From: Bimastos eiseni
Taxonomy: Eukaryota; Annelida; Clitellata; Crassiclitellata; Lumbricidae
Length of the DNA: 64,000 nucleotides
NCBI GenBank assembly: GCA_959347315.1
Contig: OY365814.1
Span: 29,773,251-29,837,250 of the forward strand
Reading direction: 5' to 3'
Each line of letters opens with the position of its first letter. Positions within the stretch are counted from its first letter, which is position 1. The translations under genes were made by a program, and so were the position numbers. Of the stretch, positions 14,672-24,400 are shown piece by piece. The notes beneath the pieces are model-generated. The model had not been told where the DNA came from. It did no database searches and saw nothing but the letters and a program-made list of their open reading frames with translations.

Positions 14672-17373
14672 AGGAGACCATGTCTGAAGCCGGCCTTCTC
14701 TAATTATAATAATTACGCAATGATTAATTACCTTCCACATATAACTGGGCTACCAAACAGTTTTAAAAACAAACCCCTATAAATAAACAAAGCCTGAACA
14801 AGTTGCCTGCAGCTTATCACTTGCTGGATTTAGAGGATAAAAACCTTGGAAAACATTTGGTGTGGAACTGTGGATATGATTTAGAATATACTAACCCCAA
14901 CAAAAAACCACGCTACTGGACTTCGTGTTGACAACTTCAGTTTTACACACAATGAGGCTAACAAATTCAAATTTTGGTTCCTGACAGCTTTGTATACTAA
15001 TAGTGGTGCTATATAAATTGGGTTTGGAGTGGGTGCACAATAATCTAGCAATGAGTGTGCTGGACTGTCAATCGCGGTTCAAATTAACACCAGGGCAGAA
15101 ATTTTGTATGAGACTTCTGACCCATGTGTGCCCCCCCTCCCTAGCCACCTTAGCTACAATGAGTTAATAGTGAGGAGATGAGGAGAGAATCAGTCACCCA
15201 CCCTGATATGCCGAGGCTAAGAAAATTAAGTCGTTAACCCTTCACATCCATGGCTGCCTCAGGGTTGGCTTAATGGACTCCTCTTTTTTCTTATGCACCC
15301 GTGATACTACACATTGCTGTTAAGAGTGCTCAGAGTATTTAGCCCTCTACCCCTTGAAAATAATTACAGCATGGTCTTGCTTTAGACCAGCGGTTTTCAA
15401 CCTTTTTAGTCCTATGACCCTTCCCAAATAATATTTCCAGAGGTGTGGCGACCCCCAGCTATTAAAAGTATTGGGTTACTGCCTTCACTGCTTTTCTATC
15501 ATTTCATAATCCATACACCTCATGCATAACAGCATAATCAATATTTGATTAACAGAACAATTTAAAATTTGCTGTTGGTAATAATTTTATTAAATGAATC
15601 ATAGTACAAGAAATAAGTAGGGATTAATTATGGCTAGTTCGTGTAATAATCACCATTACATAAATATTATATATCAAATACAAAGCTGAAAACGCTTTTT
15701 GTTTACAAATTCCTGAAGGTTCCAGGCGACCCCTGGCAAATCGTAAGGCGACCCCGTGGGGGTCGCGACCCACAGGTTGAGAACCACCGCTTTAGACCAT
15801 CTATGGCAGGAAACATTGTCCAGTCGCTGGTTGATTACAACTGCTCACATAATAGCTACATTTTGCCAAGATGGTAGGGATGCTGTGACATGCTCATCAT
15901 TGAAATGCTGGGTATTTTCAACTCTATTTTTACTGGTTAATTGTCATTGCAATGAGAAACTTCAATTGCATCTTTTTGTTCAAGGCACTGACTAATGACA
16001 CACCAATACAAACTGTAATCAGGTCAATATCAGTCCTCTAAAGAGAGAAGAGCAGCCTACAAAGGATAGGCATGTCTAAAAGGTGTCTCAAGTTAGGAAC
16101 AATATTACATAGAACAATAATGCATATGCAGTATATATATATATCTTAATTTTTAACCAATGAGAAATGCTTTCTTATTTTCTGTAACACTCACAGAGAA
16201 ACATAAATAGCATATTTTTCTACGGATCGATGAACGAGTCACAACATAAGTTTGTGAGTCCATAGTAAGCAAGAGACCATTTAATAGACAAATTCGTCAC
16301 TGCATTTAGGTGTACAGCAATTATACTTCAACCATAAATGTCTCCACTATATTCCGACTAGTTATGTAATTGTATAACCATTCCCACTCGATCCTTCACC
16401 ATGCGCCATCTCACTTCTACATAACGGAAGGAGTCACTGCCAGTGGGATTCTGGTCTCTTAAGGATTCTCTCCCTGTTGCCACTGCCAGTCTTATTTCTA
16501 ACTTAAACCCACTATGTCAAATTGTCAGTTGCTTATAAATAATCATGGTTATGGTTATAGTCTCACAAAACAATTATCTCATCAAGTCAGTGAAAACCCA
16601 CACCACCAGCCAATCATGTTTCTATAATACTGCAATCAAGGCTTGTCAGGACATTATATGGGGCACGGTGGCATAGTGGGATATTCAGTGCCTTGCGTTC
16701 GGAGGATCGCAGGTTCGATCCCACCCCGAGTCACTGCGCAGCGACCTTGGACAAGTTGAAGTTGCTCACTCGTAATTGTCTGTAAGGAAGGCAACCGGAA
16801 ACCACCTCACTCATCTCATTCCCGGGTGGCTTGAAGCCAAATGGATATGCCTTTGGGCAGGGAACTCATCATCATCAGGACTTTATATAAGCACACTCCT
16901 ACACACACATACCTCGTATAATTTTATGCTGATAAAACCATATATATCACTATTGTGATCAAAGTTTAGCTATCTTCCACACAGGAATGATAACATTGTA
17001 ACTGTTTAACAAAGCTCGGTAAAAACAAACACAATCAGCATCGCCCTACTCCATTATTCTCGGACTGGCACCGCTCAAAAATTGGACGTCAAAAACATAT
17101 CCTACCTGAATCTTTCACTGGGTTGAGTTGCTGAATCTTCTGCTTCAACCGATCGATTCTTTCGTTGAGCTTACAATTTCGGTAGAAGACGCAGCTCGTT
17201 TCACGATGAAGTTCGTTGAACAAGTCCTGAGCATGTTTGCTCAGTGAACTCAGTTGTTGTATGACATTTGCTAATGTGCTGTTTGAAACGAACTCGAGTT
17301 CGTTGCGAACTCCTGGCGCGACGACTACGCGACTCACGAACTGTGGCTCGATGGATCGTTTTACGAGCGGCAT
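3169..17373 (-). CDS. WASF: WASF/WAVE (SCAR) family actin nucleation-promoting factor, complete spliced gene
   Basis: Join of 17106-17373, 8091-8244, 6598-6724, 4264-5434 and 3169-3356 on the minus strand: 1908 nt, 635 aa, introns of phase 1, 2, 0 and 1. Residues 1-183 are the WAVE homology domain, beginning MPLVKR, with LANVIQQLSSLSKHAQDL, SLQDMNQRKPFKSS, CEPPPPLNKLDTYR and VKFYTDPDYFLELW, all matching animal WAVE proteins. Residues about 361-506 are proline-rich, with runs such as LPPPPPTP and SPPPPPLPPP that would bind profilin and SH3 domains. Residues 562-582 are WH2 (RSDLLSAIRTGINLRKVEE), about 594-615 the central helix, and 616-635 an acidic tail with Trp631. By family knowledge it sits in the WAVE regulatory complex (CYFIP, NAP1, ABI, BRK1), is activated by Rac, and drives Arp2/3 actin branching at the leading edge. 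It is longer than human WAVE1-3 (about 500-560 aa). 5' non-coding exons are not identified. Confidence 0.96.
3374..3563. repeat. (AT)n and AATTTATTCAACTTATCTAT repeats, WASF intron 4
   Basis: A dinucleotide AT run (about 3426-3464) sits among five imperfect copies of a motif reading TTTATTCAACTTATCTAT. They appear to be a tandem array with a central AT expansion. No coding or splice signal is seen inside. Confidence 0.8.
3766..4252. repeat. 15/21-bp minisatellite GATTCCAAGACACGA in WASF intron 4
   Basis: About 28 near-identical copies of GATTCCAAGACACGA (15 bp), many preceded by an extra GATCAA that makes a 21-bp unit. Both lengths are multiples of three, so several frames on both strands stay open through the array. 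That yields long pseudo-ORFs (repeating FQDTR on plus, SCLGI or VSWNL on minus) which should not be called genes. The right edge is about 10 bp from the exon 4 donor (4263-4262). Confidence 0.97.
4264..5434 (-). CDS. WASF: WASF coding exon 4 (long, proline-rich, first half of WH2)
   Basis: 1171 nt encoding residues 184-573. It starts RPVKDPRTIRAPKSHLDEF directly after acceptor TTATGCAG, is GC-rich compared with the flanking introns, and carries four clusters of proline runs (about residues 361-506) separated by a serine/arginine-rich stretch. It ends inside WH2 at RSDLLSAIRTG, where donor ACAG|GTAAGG splits a glycine codon. Open frames on the plus strand across this exon are composition shadows. 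Confidence 0.94.
5706..6429. mobile_element. pogo/Tigger-like DNA transposon remnant with HTH fragment, WASF intron 3
   Basis: The ends are inverted repeats of about 26 bp: left TACCGCATATACTTGTGTAT, right (reverse complement) TACCATATATACTGGCGTAT, both continuing AAGTCG and flanked by TA. Inside, at 6054-6150 on the plus strand, a reading frame MRVSYKTGFKLKVVEYAELH then GNSNAM matches the start of the psq-type helix-turn-helix found in pogo/Tigger and jerky-like transposases. The rest of the transposase is missing or diverged, so it is an internally deleted copy. Confidence 0.7.
6598..6724 (-). CDS. WASF: WASF coding exon 3
   Basis: Encodes residues 141-183: REDGKDSVKFYTDPDYFLEL followed by a basic tail (NQPKKQKHRNKRT). 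It matches the human segment starting DDGKEGLKFYTNP. Acceptor ATACAG|A, donor ACA|GTAGGG, phase 0 out. The lysine/arginine run is the basic region that binds phosphoinositides in WAVE proteins. Confidence 0.92.
6928..7290 (+). pseudogene. LINE (CR1/L2-like) ORF2 C-terminal fragment, degenerate
   Basis: Plus-strand translation shows HKLHWLPSHF, the LHWLP motif found after the reverse transcriptase domain in CR1/L2/jockey-type LINEs, and further on LLVPRTASAQYPAYTSVGPK. The latter matches the LLVPQSRTATAQHRAYASVG block of the better copy at 62.5-62.9 kb. A short CTCTTGGTACCTC segment is repeated three times. Stops and frame changes make it a dead fragment in WASF intron 2. Confidence 0.65.
7627..7768. 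repeat. (AT)n microsatellite, WASF intron 2
   Basis: Long AT/TA dinucleotide tracts interrupted by ATCTAT and a 35-bp unique spacer. They create tyrosine/isoleucine pseudo-ORFs on both strands. Confidence 0.9.
8091..8244 (-). CDS. WASF: WASF coding exon 2
   Basis: Encodes residues about 90-140, with SLQDMNQRKPFKSS and ETYADCEPPPPLNKLDTYR. The first matches the WAVE exon that joins the coiled-coil to the meander region. Acceptor GTTAG|TA and donor TACAG|GTAGAT keep frame with exons 1 and 3 (phase 1 in, phase 2 out). Confidence 0.94.
11394..11449. repeat. (AT)n microsatellite
   Basis: An uninterrupted AT dinucleotide run of about 55 bp in WASF intron 1. Confidence 0.95.
11757..11806. repeat. 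(AT)n microsatellite
   Basis: AT dinucleotide run with one CA interruption, followed by TATATCATACACATACAC. It is the start of a 700-bp AT/CA-rich tract that runs to about 12500. Confidence 0.9.
14386..14668. repeat. Purine-rich tract ending in (AG)n
   Basis: About 230 bp of irregular GGAGGA/AGAAG purine sequence ends in an (AG) run at about 14615-14668. Such mirror-like purine tracts can form triplex DNA. A 131-codon open frame on the minus strand is a by-product of the composition (serine/leucine/proline-rich). Confidence 0.9.
15388..15789. mobile_element. hAT-type MITE with 8-bp target-site duplication
   Basis: 402 bp flanked by a perfect 8-bp direct repeat CTTTAGAC (15380-15387 and 15790-15797). 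Terminal inverted repeats of 16 bp, CAGCGGTTTTCAACCT and (right end reversed) CGGTGGTTCTCAACCT, fit the CAGTGGTTCTCAACCT consensus of non-autonomous hAT elements. It contains GGCGACCCC blocks near both ends and no transposase frame. It lies in WASF intron 1 and its fairly intact ends indicate a not very old insertion. Confidence 0.9.
16661..16880 (+). mobile_element. tRNA-derived SINE (family B)
   Basis: An A-box-like GGCATAGTGGGATATTCAGT is followed about 35 bp later by a B-box GGTTCGATCCC, the pol III promoter layout of a tRNA head. A unique body including CAACCGGAAACCACC and TCATTCCCGGGTGGC follows, with a CATCATCA-type tail. A reversed copy lies at 22697-22881. Confidence 0.8.
17106..17373 (-). 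CDS. WASF: WASF coding exon 1 (start codon, WAVE homology domain N-terminus)
   Basis: ATG at 17373-17371 opens MPLVKRSIEP, the canonical WAVE start. It encodes residues 1-89 plus one base. Donor CAG|GTAGGA follows at 17105 (phase 1). AATTTAG ends 3 nt upstream of the ATG (AAA between) and may be an acceptor from a 5' UTR exon, but its pyrimidine tract is poor. The helical NELEFVSNSTLANVIQQL segment is the coiled-coil part that packs with the other complex subunits. Confidence 0.95.
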
Positions 17374-19261
17374 TTTCTAAATTCGTCTTCCTACAAGCCT
17401 ACAGACATCCAAGAGAACACTGCAATATCTATGGGCATCACTGATCATACAAAATCTATTAACTGGATTGAATACTAGAAATTTTTTCGATTAAATAAGC
17501 TGGTCCAAAAGCATGGAACATCATTCCGGATGAATTGCGCTCTCTAAATAATCTGCAATTTAAAATAAATTTGTGAAATAATCCGATTAATCAATAAATT
17601 GTCTAAAAGATTCTTTTAATATGTGTTGTGAGGGTCAGTAAGGCTTTGTGAGGGTCATTTAGGATCAGGTCAGGCATCATGAGAGCTAGGTCAGGCATCA
17701 TGAGGGCTAATTAGGGTGAGGGATTAGTTCAGTGACATCATTTTTTAGACACATGCAAACCCATTGGCCACAAAAGCAGCGAGTGAAGACCTTTGTGCAT
17801 GCATAACTTATGGCACATGTGCACTGCTAAAAACACCAAAATATCTCAAATATAAGCATCATGTGAGTTGGCTAGGGTCAGTGTCATGTTTAATTATATG
17901 CGAAAAACCTTCGGCCACAGAAGTAATATTTCTGCATTGTCAGAAGTATCAGCTACATAAGTACCACGCAATTCAGATACAGATTCACCAAAAGCAGGAA
18001 CTTGCGACAGATTCAAATATGATTGGGCCAAATTCCGGAAATGCTTTTCCACAATAAGGCTCTTTGCTCTTGCATTAGGTCTATCATATAGTGCGGTTTG
18101 TAAACATTTAATAATGTTACTACTAATAAAACAACGATGTTGCCGATAGCTCTCGTGAATAAGCTAGTGTTCTGCGCAGCGATTTCGAGGAGCGCTTAGC
18201 AATTTATAGCTTGCGATAACTAATAACATGAATTCATGAACATCTCAATCGCTTTTCCGCAATAGAAATCTGCGGCAGAACAAATCCTTAACATTTCTCC
18301 AGCTGGCTCTAAATCCGAAACGAAAATGAATCCGTATTCGTGGCTGTTTTAGTACATTTAATATTTGAGTTGATACTCAGATAACGTAGGCTTGCTACCT
18401 GAGAGCTGATATATCTGCATCCGGTACCCGATTATATCTTCTTTAAACTATAATTATTTTATAAGATACGTAAGTTATAAAATAACACTGCAGCAACAAA
18501 TCAAATCATAATCGAGATTATTTGTAATAATCAAGTCATTTTAGCAACTTTATTTTTACAAAAAATAAAAATTCATCTTCTAGTTATCTATCGCTCTCGC
18601 TAAAGTCTCGTAAAATTGTTTTGGCGCATCTAAATAAAGGTGCGTTTTACTATGTTTATATGAATGTACCAATAAAAAAAATTAACTGACGGAAGTACTC
18701 ACAAAATGTATTCCACATCTTCATCATCTTCGCTAGTTTCTGACGGTGAAAATTTGGAACATCATATAATTTTATGAATGACGAGTGCACCAAAAAGATG
18801 CTACATTCGCAGTAAACAACTACCAACTAGCAGTAGAAAAATATAAATTAAGGCAAATTTAAAAAAAATCTTATTAAGACTTTACCGCACAATGGCCAAT
18901 TTGCCCTCATCCTTGTCCTTCCCTTTTATCTTCCTTTTTTCTCTCCTCCCCTTGCTTCTCCATCCCTTATACCTTACTTTCCTAAGTTCCCTACATGCGA
19001 ATTGATTGAGTCTATATGCTTTGCCCACCACTTTGAGGTAGGCCGAAGCGCAATTTCCAAACTTTTAAAAGCCAAGCAGAAAGTACCAGCTTACTCGCAA
19101 AAACAACTACAAAACTGAACCAAGCAAGCGATGGGCAACAGTACTGTGCGACGCCTTCGGTCAGATGAGATTATTATTTGTTATTGTCTTTCATGGACAT
19201 GTTGATTTTTGCTTAGTAACTAATAATTGCCAGGCCAGGCCTGCATTATTTAGGCCTATAT

Positions 19262-20400
19262 GTTACCTTTTGCTTCGCAGCCGATTGTCTATTATTGTGA
19301 TTTTGGCTGTTCCTTAGCAGCCAATTATCTGGCATTGTGATTTTGGCTGTTCCTTAGCAGTCGATTAACTGGCATTGTGATTTTGGCTGTTCCTTAACTA
19401 GCAGTCGATTATCTGGCATTGTGATTTCAGCTGTTCCTTAGCAGCCTATTATCTGGCATTGTGATCTTGACTGTTGCTTAGCGGCTGATTGTCTTTATTA
19501 AAAAAATCAGTTTCTTAGCAGATACTATCTTGAATTGATATTTAGCCTGTTACCTAGCATCTATTGTCTTTCATTGTGATTTCCCGTAATTCAGAAGTAG
19601 ACTATCTAGAATTGTGCTCTAAGACTGTTGCTTAGCAGCAGATTTTGTCATTGTTATTTTCCATCGTACAGCAGCCAGCTTACTATCTTGCATTGTGATT
19701 CTACCTGTTGCCTAGCAACTGATGATATTATACTGTGATTTTGACAGTAGCTTAGCAGCGGATTATCTTGCGTTGTAATTTTACTTAGGGACCGTCCACA
19801 TATTACGTACGCAGCGAGGTGGATGGGTGTAACATTTCGGCCATTTTGCGTACGGGTGCGTATGGTGAGGGGCATTCCAAAAACATGTACATACGCAAAT
19901 ATAATTGTCCAATTATGACGTTCACGATAGAGAATACGAAAATCAGAACTGTAAAGCTAATCACAGACTATATTCCTGCTTAATCAAATTTATGTAGCAT
20001 TAAAACGGTTTCAAATACAAGTGCTGTTAGTGTTTTAATTCTTCAGAACTGTTAACAAATTTAGGCTGTTAAATATGAAGCTTAAAAAAATAAATGGCCA
20101 ATGGTATAATCAATGTCTTATAGATGTTTTTAGCCATTTAACCTTTGCAATGGGGGTCCACGAAATGTACGCGGTGCAACAGGGAGGAGAGGGGTCCGAA
20201 AATCCGATTTTTTTGCGTACATAATATGGATAGGGCCCTAATTGCGATTTTACTGATGCTGTATACCTTATGAACCTTGATTGCGATTTTTTCTTGGTGT
20301 ATAGCTGCGAATAGTCGGTCATTGTGACCTGCATATCCTCCGAGCAACTGATTTTCTTTTATCATGACCTTTTGTTATGACCTACCTCGTTGCTTTAGAT
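19262..20400. repeat. Diverged ~40-45 bp minisatellite, split by a MITE
   Basis: At least 11 copies of a unit close to TTGTGATTTTGGCTGTTCCT then TAGCAGCCGATTATCTGGCA. The first four or five are well conserved; later ones are diverged. The array is interrupted at 19788-20238 by a MITE, after which two or three weak copies resume (ATTGCGATTTTACTGATGCT; ATTGTGACCTGCATATCC). Confidence 0.8.
19788..20238. mobile_element. MITE family G, copy 1 (GGGACCGTCCACATATTACG ends)
   Basis: 451 bp with inverted ends: left GGGACCGTCCACATATTACG then TACGCA; right, reversed, GGGCCCTATCCATATTATGT then ACGCAA. Flanks read TTA on the left and TAA on the right, compatible with a TA duplication. No transposase frame is seen. 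It is inserted in the minisatellite and is related to the copies at 39341-39810 (opposite orientation) and about 58565-58692 (one end only). Confidence 0.75.
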
Positions 20401-21289
20401 GTGTAAGCCTCTTGGCCCCTTAATTCCACATTTTCCCATCAACAAATGTGGTCAAATGAATAACCATCAAAGATACAGACCCATTTAACGGATTCGAATG
20501 GACCACTAATCAAGCGCCATATATAATATATATAAATATATACATATATCTATACATATATATATATATATATACATAAAGCAACACTGTGCAGATAAAT
20601 TTCAGTAAATATATAAAGCCTCTTGTGTCCCATGTTTGTCAAGTAGGGGCGAGCTCATTTCTGGCTCCTTGGCCGTTGAGCCGGCAATGAACAAATTCCA
20701 AACGTCAAGAGCCAATAAAAAGAAGAAACACTGGTAAAAAGAAACATCATTTTCATTTCATGGAAACTTCAGAAAGCTCGCCATCTTTTGCCATTGCAAA
20801 TATAAACGCAGAGCAACATAAAACAAGAAACATGTGCCGGAGCGATATCTCAGCGTCCGATCAAACCAATCCTATCACAGCCAGTCTGGTTAAAATCTAC
20901 TCAACCAGCATGCCCTAGTTGTTGTCAAAGAAAAAAAACGTCCAATAGCAACCTACCAGGCTACGACAACCATGAATTAGAATTTACAGAGGCTAAGACT
21001 TATACTTTTTGGACCAAATTTGATTCAAGTCATCTTTTCTGCACATTTACACAGACAAAATTGAAAAACGCAATAACCTGAGCTGCACGGAGTAAATTTA
21101 ACAGAATCCGATGGTTGATTACTTCAAAAATGGACACAGAAGTAAGTGCTCACAGAGAATTTCCTCCAATAGACAAATCGGCGGCGAACACGTAAATAAG
21201 AAAAGAAATAACGCAAATGTACTGTGAACAGACAACTTTTCCGTATATCAGAGCCGGGGTCGATGCATAGTGGACATAACCTCTGATCC

Positions 21290-21489
21290 TTAACTTTCCG
21301 CTTTGACCGTAGGGAGGTCTCCGTTTGTCAGAGTCTCGTCTGGCATGACGCATTTCCACAGGCCATACGTCTTGCCGATGGTCGTTTGCCAGAGACGGAG
21401 GGTGCCGTCCTCGCTTCCGCTGGCATAGAGTTCGCCGTCTGGGGAGAAGCGGACGCAGTGGACTGAACCGAAATGACCCTTGAAAGATT
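21290..21489 (-). CDS. STRAP: STRAP exon 7 (last WD blade, stop)
   Basis: Encodes [40 protein letters not shown] and [13 protein letters not shown], the most conserved part of STRAP, then a short divergent tail ending KAES. Acceptor GTTTCAG|AA, stop TAA at 21292-21290. Confidence 0.97.
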
Positions 21490-24400
21490 CTGAAACGATC
21501 ACAACAAATGACACACCAGTCAGAATGATTACGACGATGTTAATGATTATAAAAGATGACTATCACAACTACATGATGATGGCGATGAAGAGACTATCAT
21601 CCCTTAAGCTAAAACAGTCACAGGAAAAAAATGTTGGTAGAATGATTCACTCAGCCTTGGCATACGAGACCGGTTGGCAGGTAATTATTTATTTATAACT
21701 TATTAATTAAATTTGTAACGCTCGCAAAGTCACATCGAAATGTAAATCTGCGCCGCAGATAGTCGGTCGCCAGGAGAAGATGCACTAAGCTTTCCAAATC
21801 CTTGAAAGCAAAAAAAGTATTCAAAAAGAAAGTCATCACCCTTGTCACCTGACCCTCCTACCAACAGTACGCTGTATAGCCAGTGCACTACCTACAGACG
21901 AGTTTGCTATGGGTCCAGAAGGAGCAGAAAATTCTACCCTGGCAGGTATTTTAACCCATGACCTCTTTTTCATTATCAGTCCAGCAGGCCAATCATCTCC
22001 AAACTTCTAAAGCGCCGCTAAAAAGCCAAGCGCAGGGCACCAGCTTATTCACGAGCATCTCGTCGAGTCAGCAGGAGATTTGAGTTCGGTCGCCATCATG
22101 CTATCACCTGACTATCATGCACCCCACCCGTTCACAACTAGCTACTCGATAAATACGTCGTGCAATGTTGGATCTTTGTTCCATCATTTGATATTACCCT
22201 TGCAACAACTCTCCAACAATTCCCAAACATACGCACCATCGGCAGATTTCCAGTTTCAGAGCAGAAAAAAACGTACCTCTATTTTGCTAGGCAGATAGGC
22301 ATCAAAGGACATTAAATGTCAGTAACTTACGTTTTCTTACTCATATATAAAAGAGGGCGACCAGTTCACCTCCCTTGATAATTACACTACTCGCTTCATG
22401 GATCCGTTTGCATGTGTTGTGCTGCCAAAAGACGCTCCTGACTTACCCAGCTCCTGGCCAGTTTTTGCATCACATTTGTACATCTTGAAGTCTTCGCCTC
22501 CACACACGAAGACATTCTTGTCACAGTGCAGAGAGGCGGAGTTGACCTGACTGGCAATCTGAAACTCATTCACCATCTCATACCTGGAAACATACAACAC
22601 AACAGGTTCGACACTACTTCGTTAAAGCACTCTCATTTCCTGTGCTGTGTCGGGTACCTGATCACAACATGTAGGCAAGCATCTAGGCACCTCCTATGGT
22701 GAATTCTCTGCCCGAACGCAGGTCAATTAGCTTTATGACACCCTGGGGTGAGATTTCCCATTGCCTTCCTCACAGACAATCATGGGTGAACAACTTGTCC
22801 AAATTCGCTACGCAGTGACTTGGCGTGGGTTCGAACCACCGATTGCAAGGCATATAACATACCGCTATGCCACCGTGTGTTCCTACTATGGTGCCTTTTA
22901 ATAACCTTGCCAAAACTCAACGGCGTGTCCACGCGGCACGCACGCATGCACATATAACCCACCCAACGGATTCCCATTCAATAATTTGCATCATGTTTAG
23001 TATCAGGATAGTTTGATGGAATCATAATGTGATCATACCACATCCTTTATTTGCAGTCAAAATAAATTTTTAATCATTACAAATAAAAGCTACAACCAGG
23101 AGCTTCCACAAAGGCCATCACTGGCAGCCTTGACTCTGTTGCGATACCATATAACAGATCACGAGGTAATGGCGCAAACAATTTGGGATATGGCCAAAAC
23201 ACAGTGATGTAATTGGATTCATAAAACTCCTCGAAGGCAGAACATCGAATATAAAGACATATGACTTAAGTAACATGACTTCCAAGTGATTAAAGTAACA
23301 TGACTTTCACATGATTAAAGTTACACGACTTTCAAGTAATTAGACTAACATGACTCTCAAGTGATTAAAGTAACATGACTTTAAAATAAATGAGTCTCCA
23401 CTGAAGAAATAAACACGAGAACTAACGAGTCTGCATCATAAAATGCGACATGGTTGCCATAGGAGACGATCAGAGTGGTGCCATCACGTGACAGCTCAAC
23501 GTCATTGACAGGCGCCGACAGCTCGATCTTCCTGATTTCCGAGTTGTTTCCGGAATCCCAGAACCTGCAACACAAACGACCAATGTCTGGTCAACGTCAG
23601 CTCAAATGGCATCATTTATATGTAAATATCAATGTATTGCATATAGTGTCAAAGGTGTTTTGAATCAAGCTATCCAAGGTCAGCATATTTAAAGCAATGA
23701 AAATGAAGTAAAAAGTCAACACTTCTAAAAATGAATTAATAAACAAATGAACAACACACGTATTTCGCAAATAAATGGATGACAAATGAATGTGGGCCAT
23801 GTTTTAAGAAACTTAGTACAACGCCTTTCGAGTACCTCGTAAAAGCACAGCACAAATGGCTGAAGTGCTTCAGTGAGTTCCATAAAAGGAGCTATAATAA
23901 ATGTCCTGATACAAATATATACACACACATACAATACATACATACATTCACATATACATACATCATGCATACCAATCCAACTCAAATAATCAAGTGAATT
24001 TTAAGATGCTTTGGAAATGTATGCGCCAGGTAGTCAGATGCAAAAGTATGTAAATCAGATCGGAGACCATTAAATTATACTTACAAATATCATCAGCTTG
24101 GAAGAATGAACAAATGAATGAATGAATAAATGAATGAATGAGTATACAAGCATCATATATGTCAGCTTATAAGAAGCTAATTTCTTCCATTATATCCAGA
24201 AAAGTTCATGAAAGTAAAAACAGTCATTCGAAATACATGCCAAAGTTAAATTACAAGTAACAATTATCTTCAGCTTATGAATGAACAAATTAACGAGTAC
24301 ACACAAAAATAACAGGTACAATACAAAATGTCAGCTTACAGGAAGTTCATTTCTTTCACCATAACCAGAAAGTTAATTAAAATAAAAGCAGTAATTAAAA

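Larger units (their letters stand above)
8245..17105. other. WASF intron 1 (8.9 kb), no further exon recognised
   Basis: AT-rich intron. It holds microsatellites at 11394-11449 and 11757-11806 (AT), 12464-12500 (CA/TA), 14140-14205 (TA/TG) and 14615-14668 (AG), a hAT-type MITE (15388-15789) and a tRNA-derived SINE (16661-16880). Positions 15030-15240 look like an eroded tRNA-type SINE head. In 8300-11000 I see no exon or clear transposon. At 10359 the sequence GGGTCATTCCATGTCAA resembles a transposon end, but no partner end was found. Confidence 0.7.
17374..21289. other. Intergenic region between WASF 5' end and STRAP 3' end
   Basis: It should contain the WASF promoter and any 5' non-coding exon, and the STRAP 3' UTR near 21289. 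No TATA box or coding exon could be assigned with confidence. It holds the minisatellite at 19262-20400, the inserted MITE at 19788-20238 and an AT tract at 20520-20575. Confidence 0.6.

Noticed and set aside
14345..14740. 131-codon minus-strand frame rich in Ser/Leu/Pro
   Set aside because: By-product of the purine-rich (AG)n tract.
17764..18057. 97-codon plus-strand frame upstream of WASF
   Set aside because: TTG start, no family match, no splice support.
18705..18775. Minus-strand stretch KFSPSETSEDDEDVEYIL followed by GTGAGT, resembling the acidic start of a chromobox-like protein
   Set aside because: No start codon, no following exon with a chromodomain found in the minus direction. 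Too short to support.
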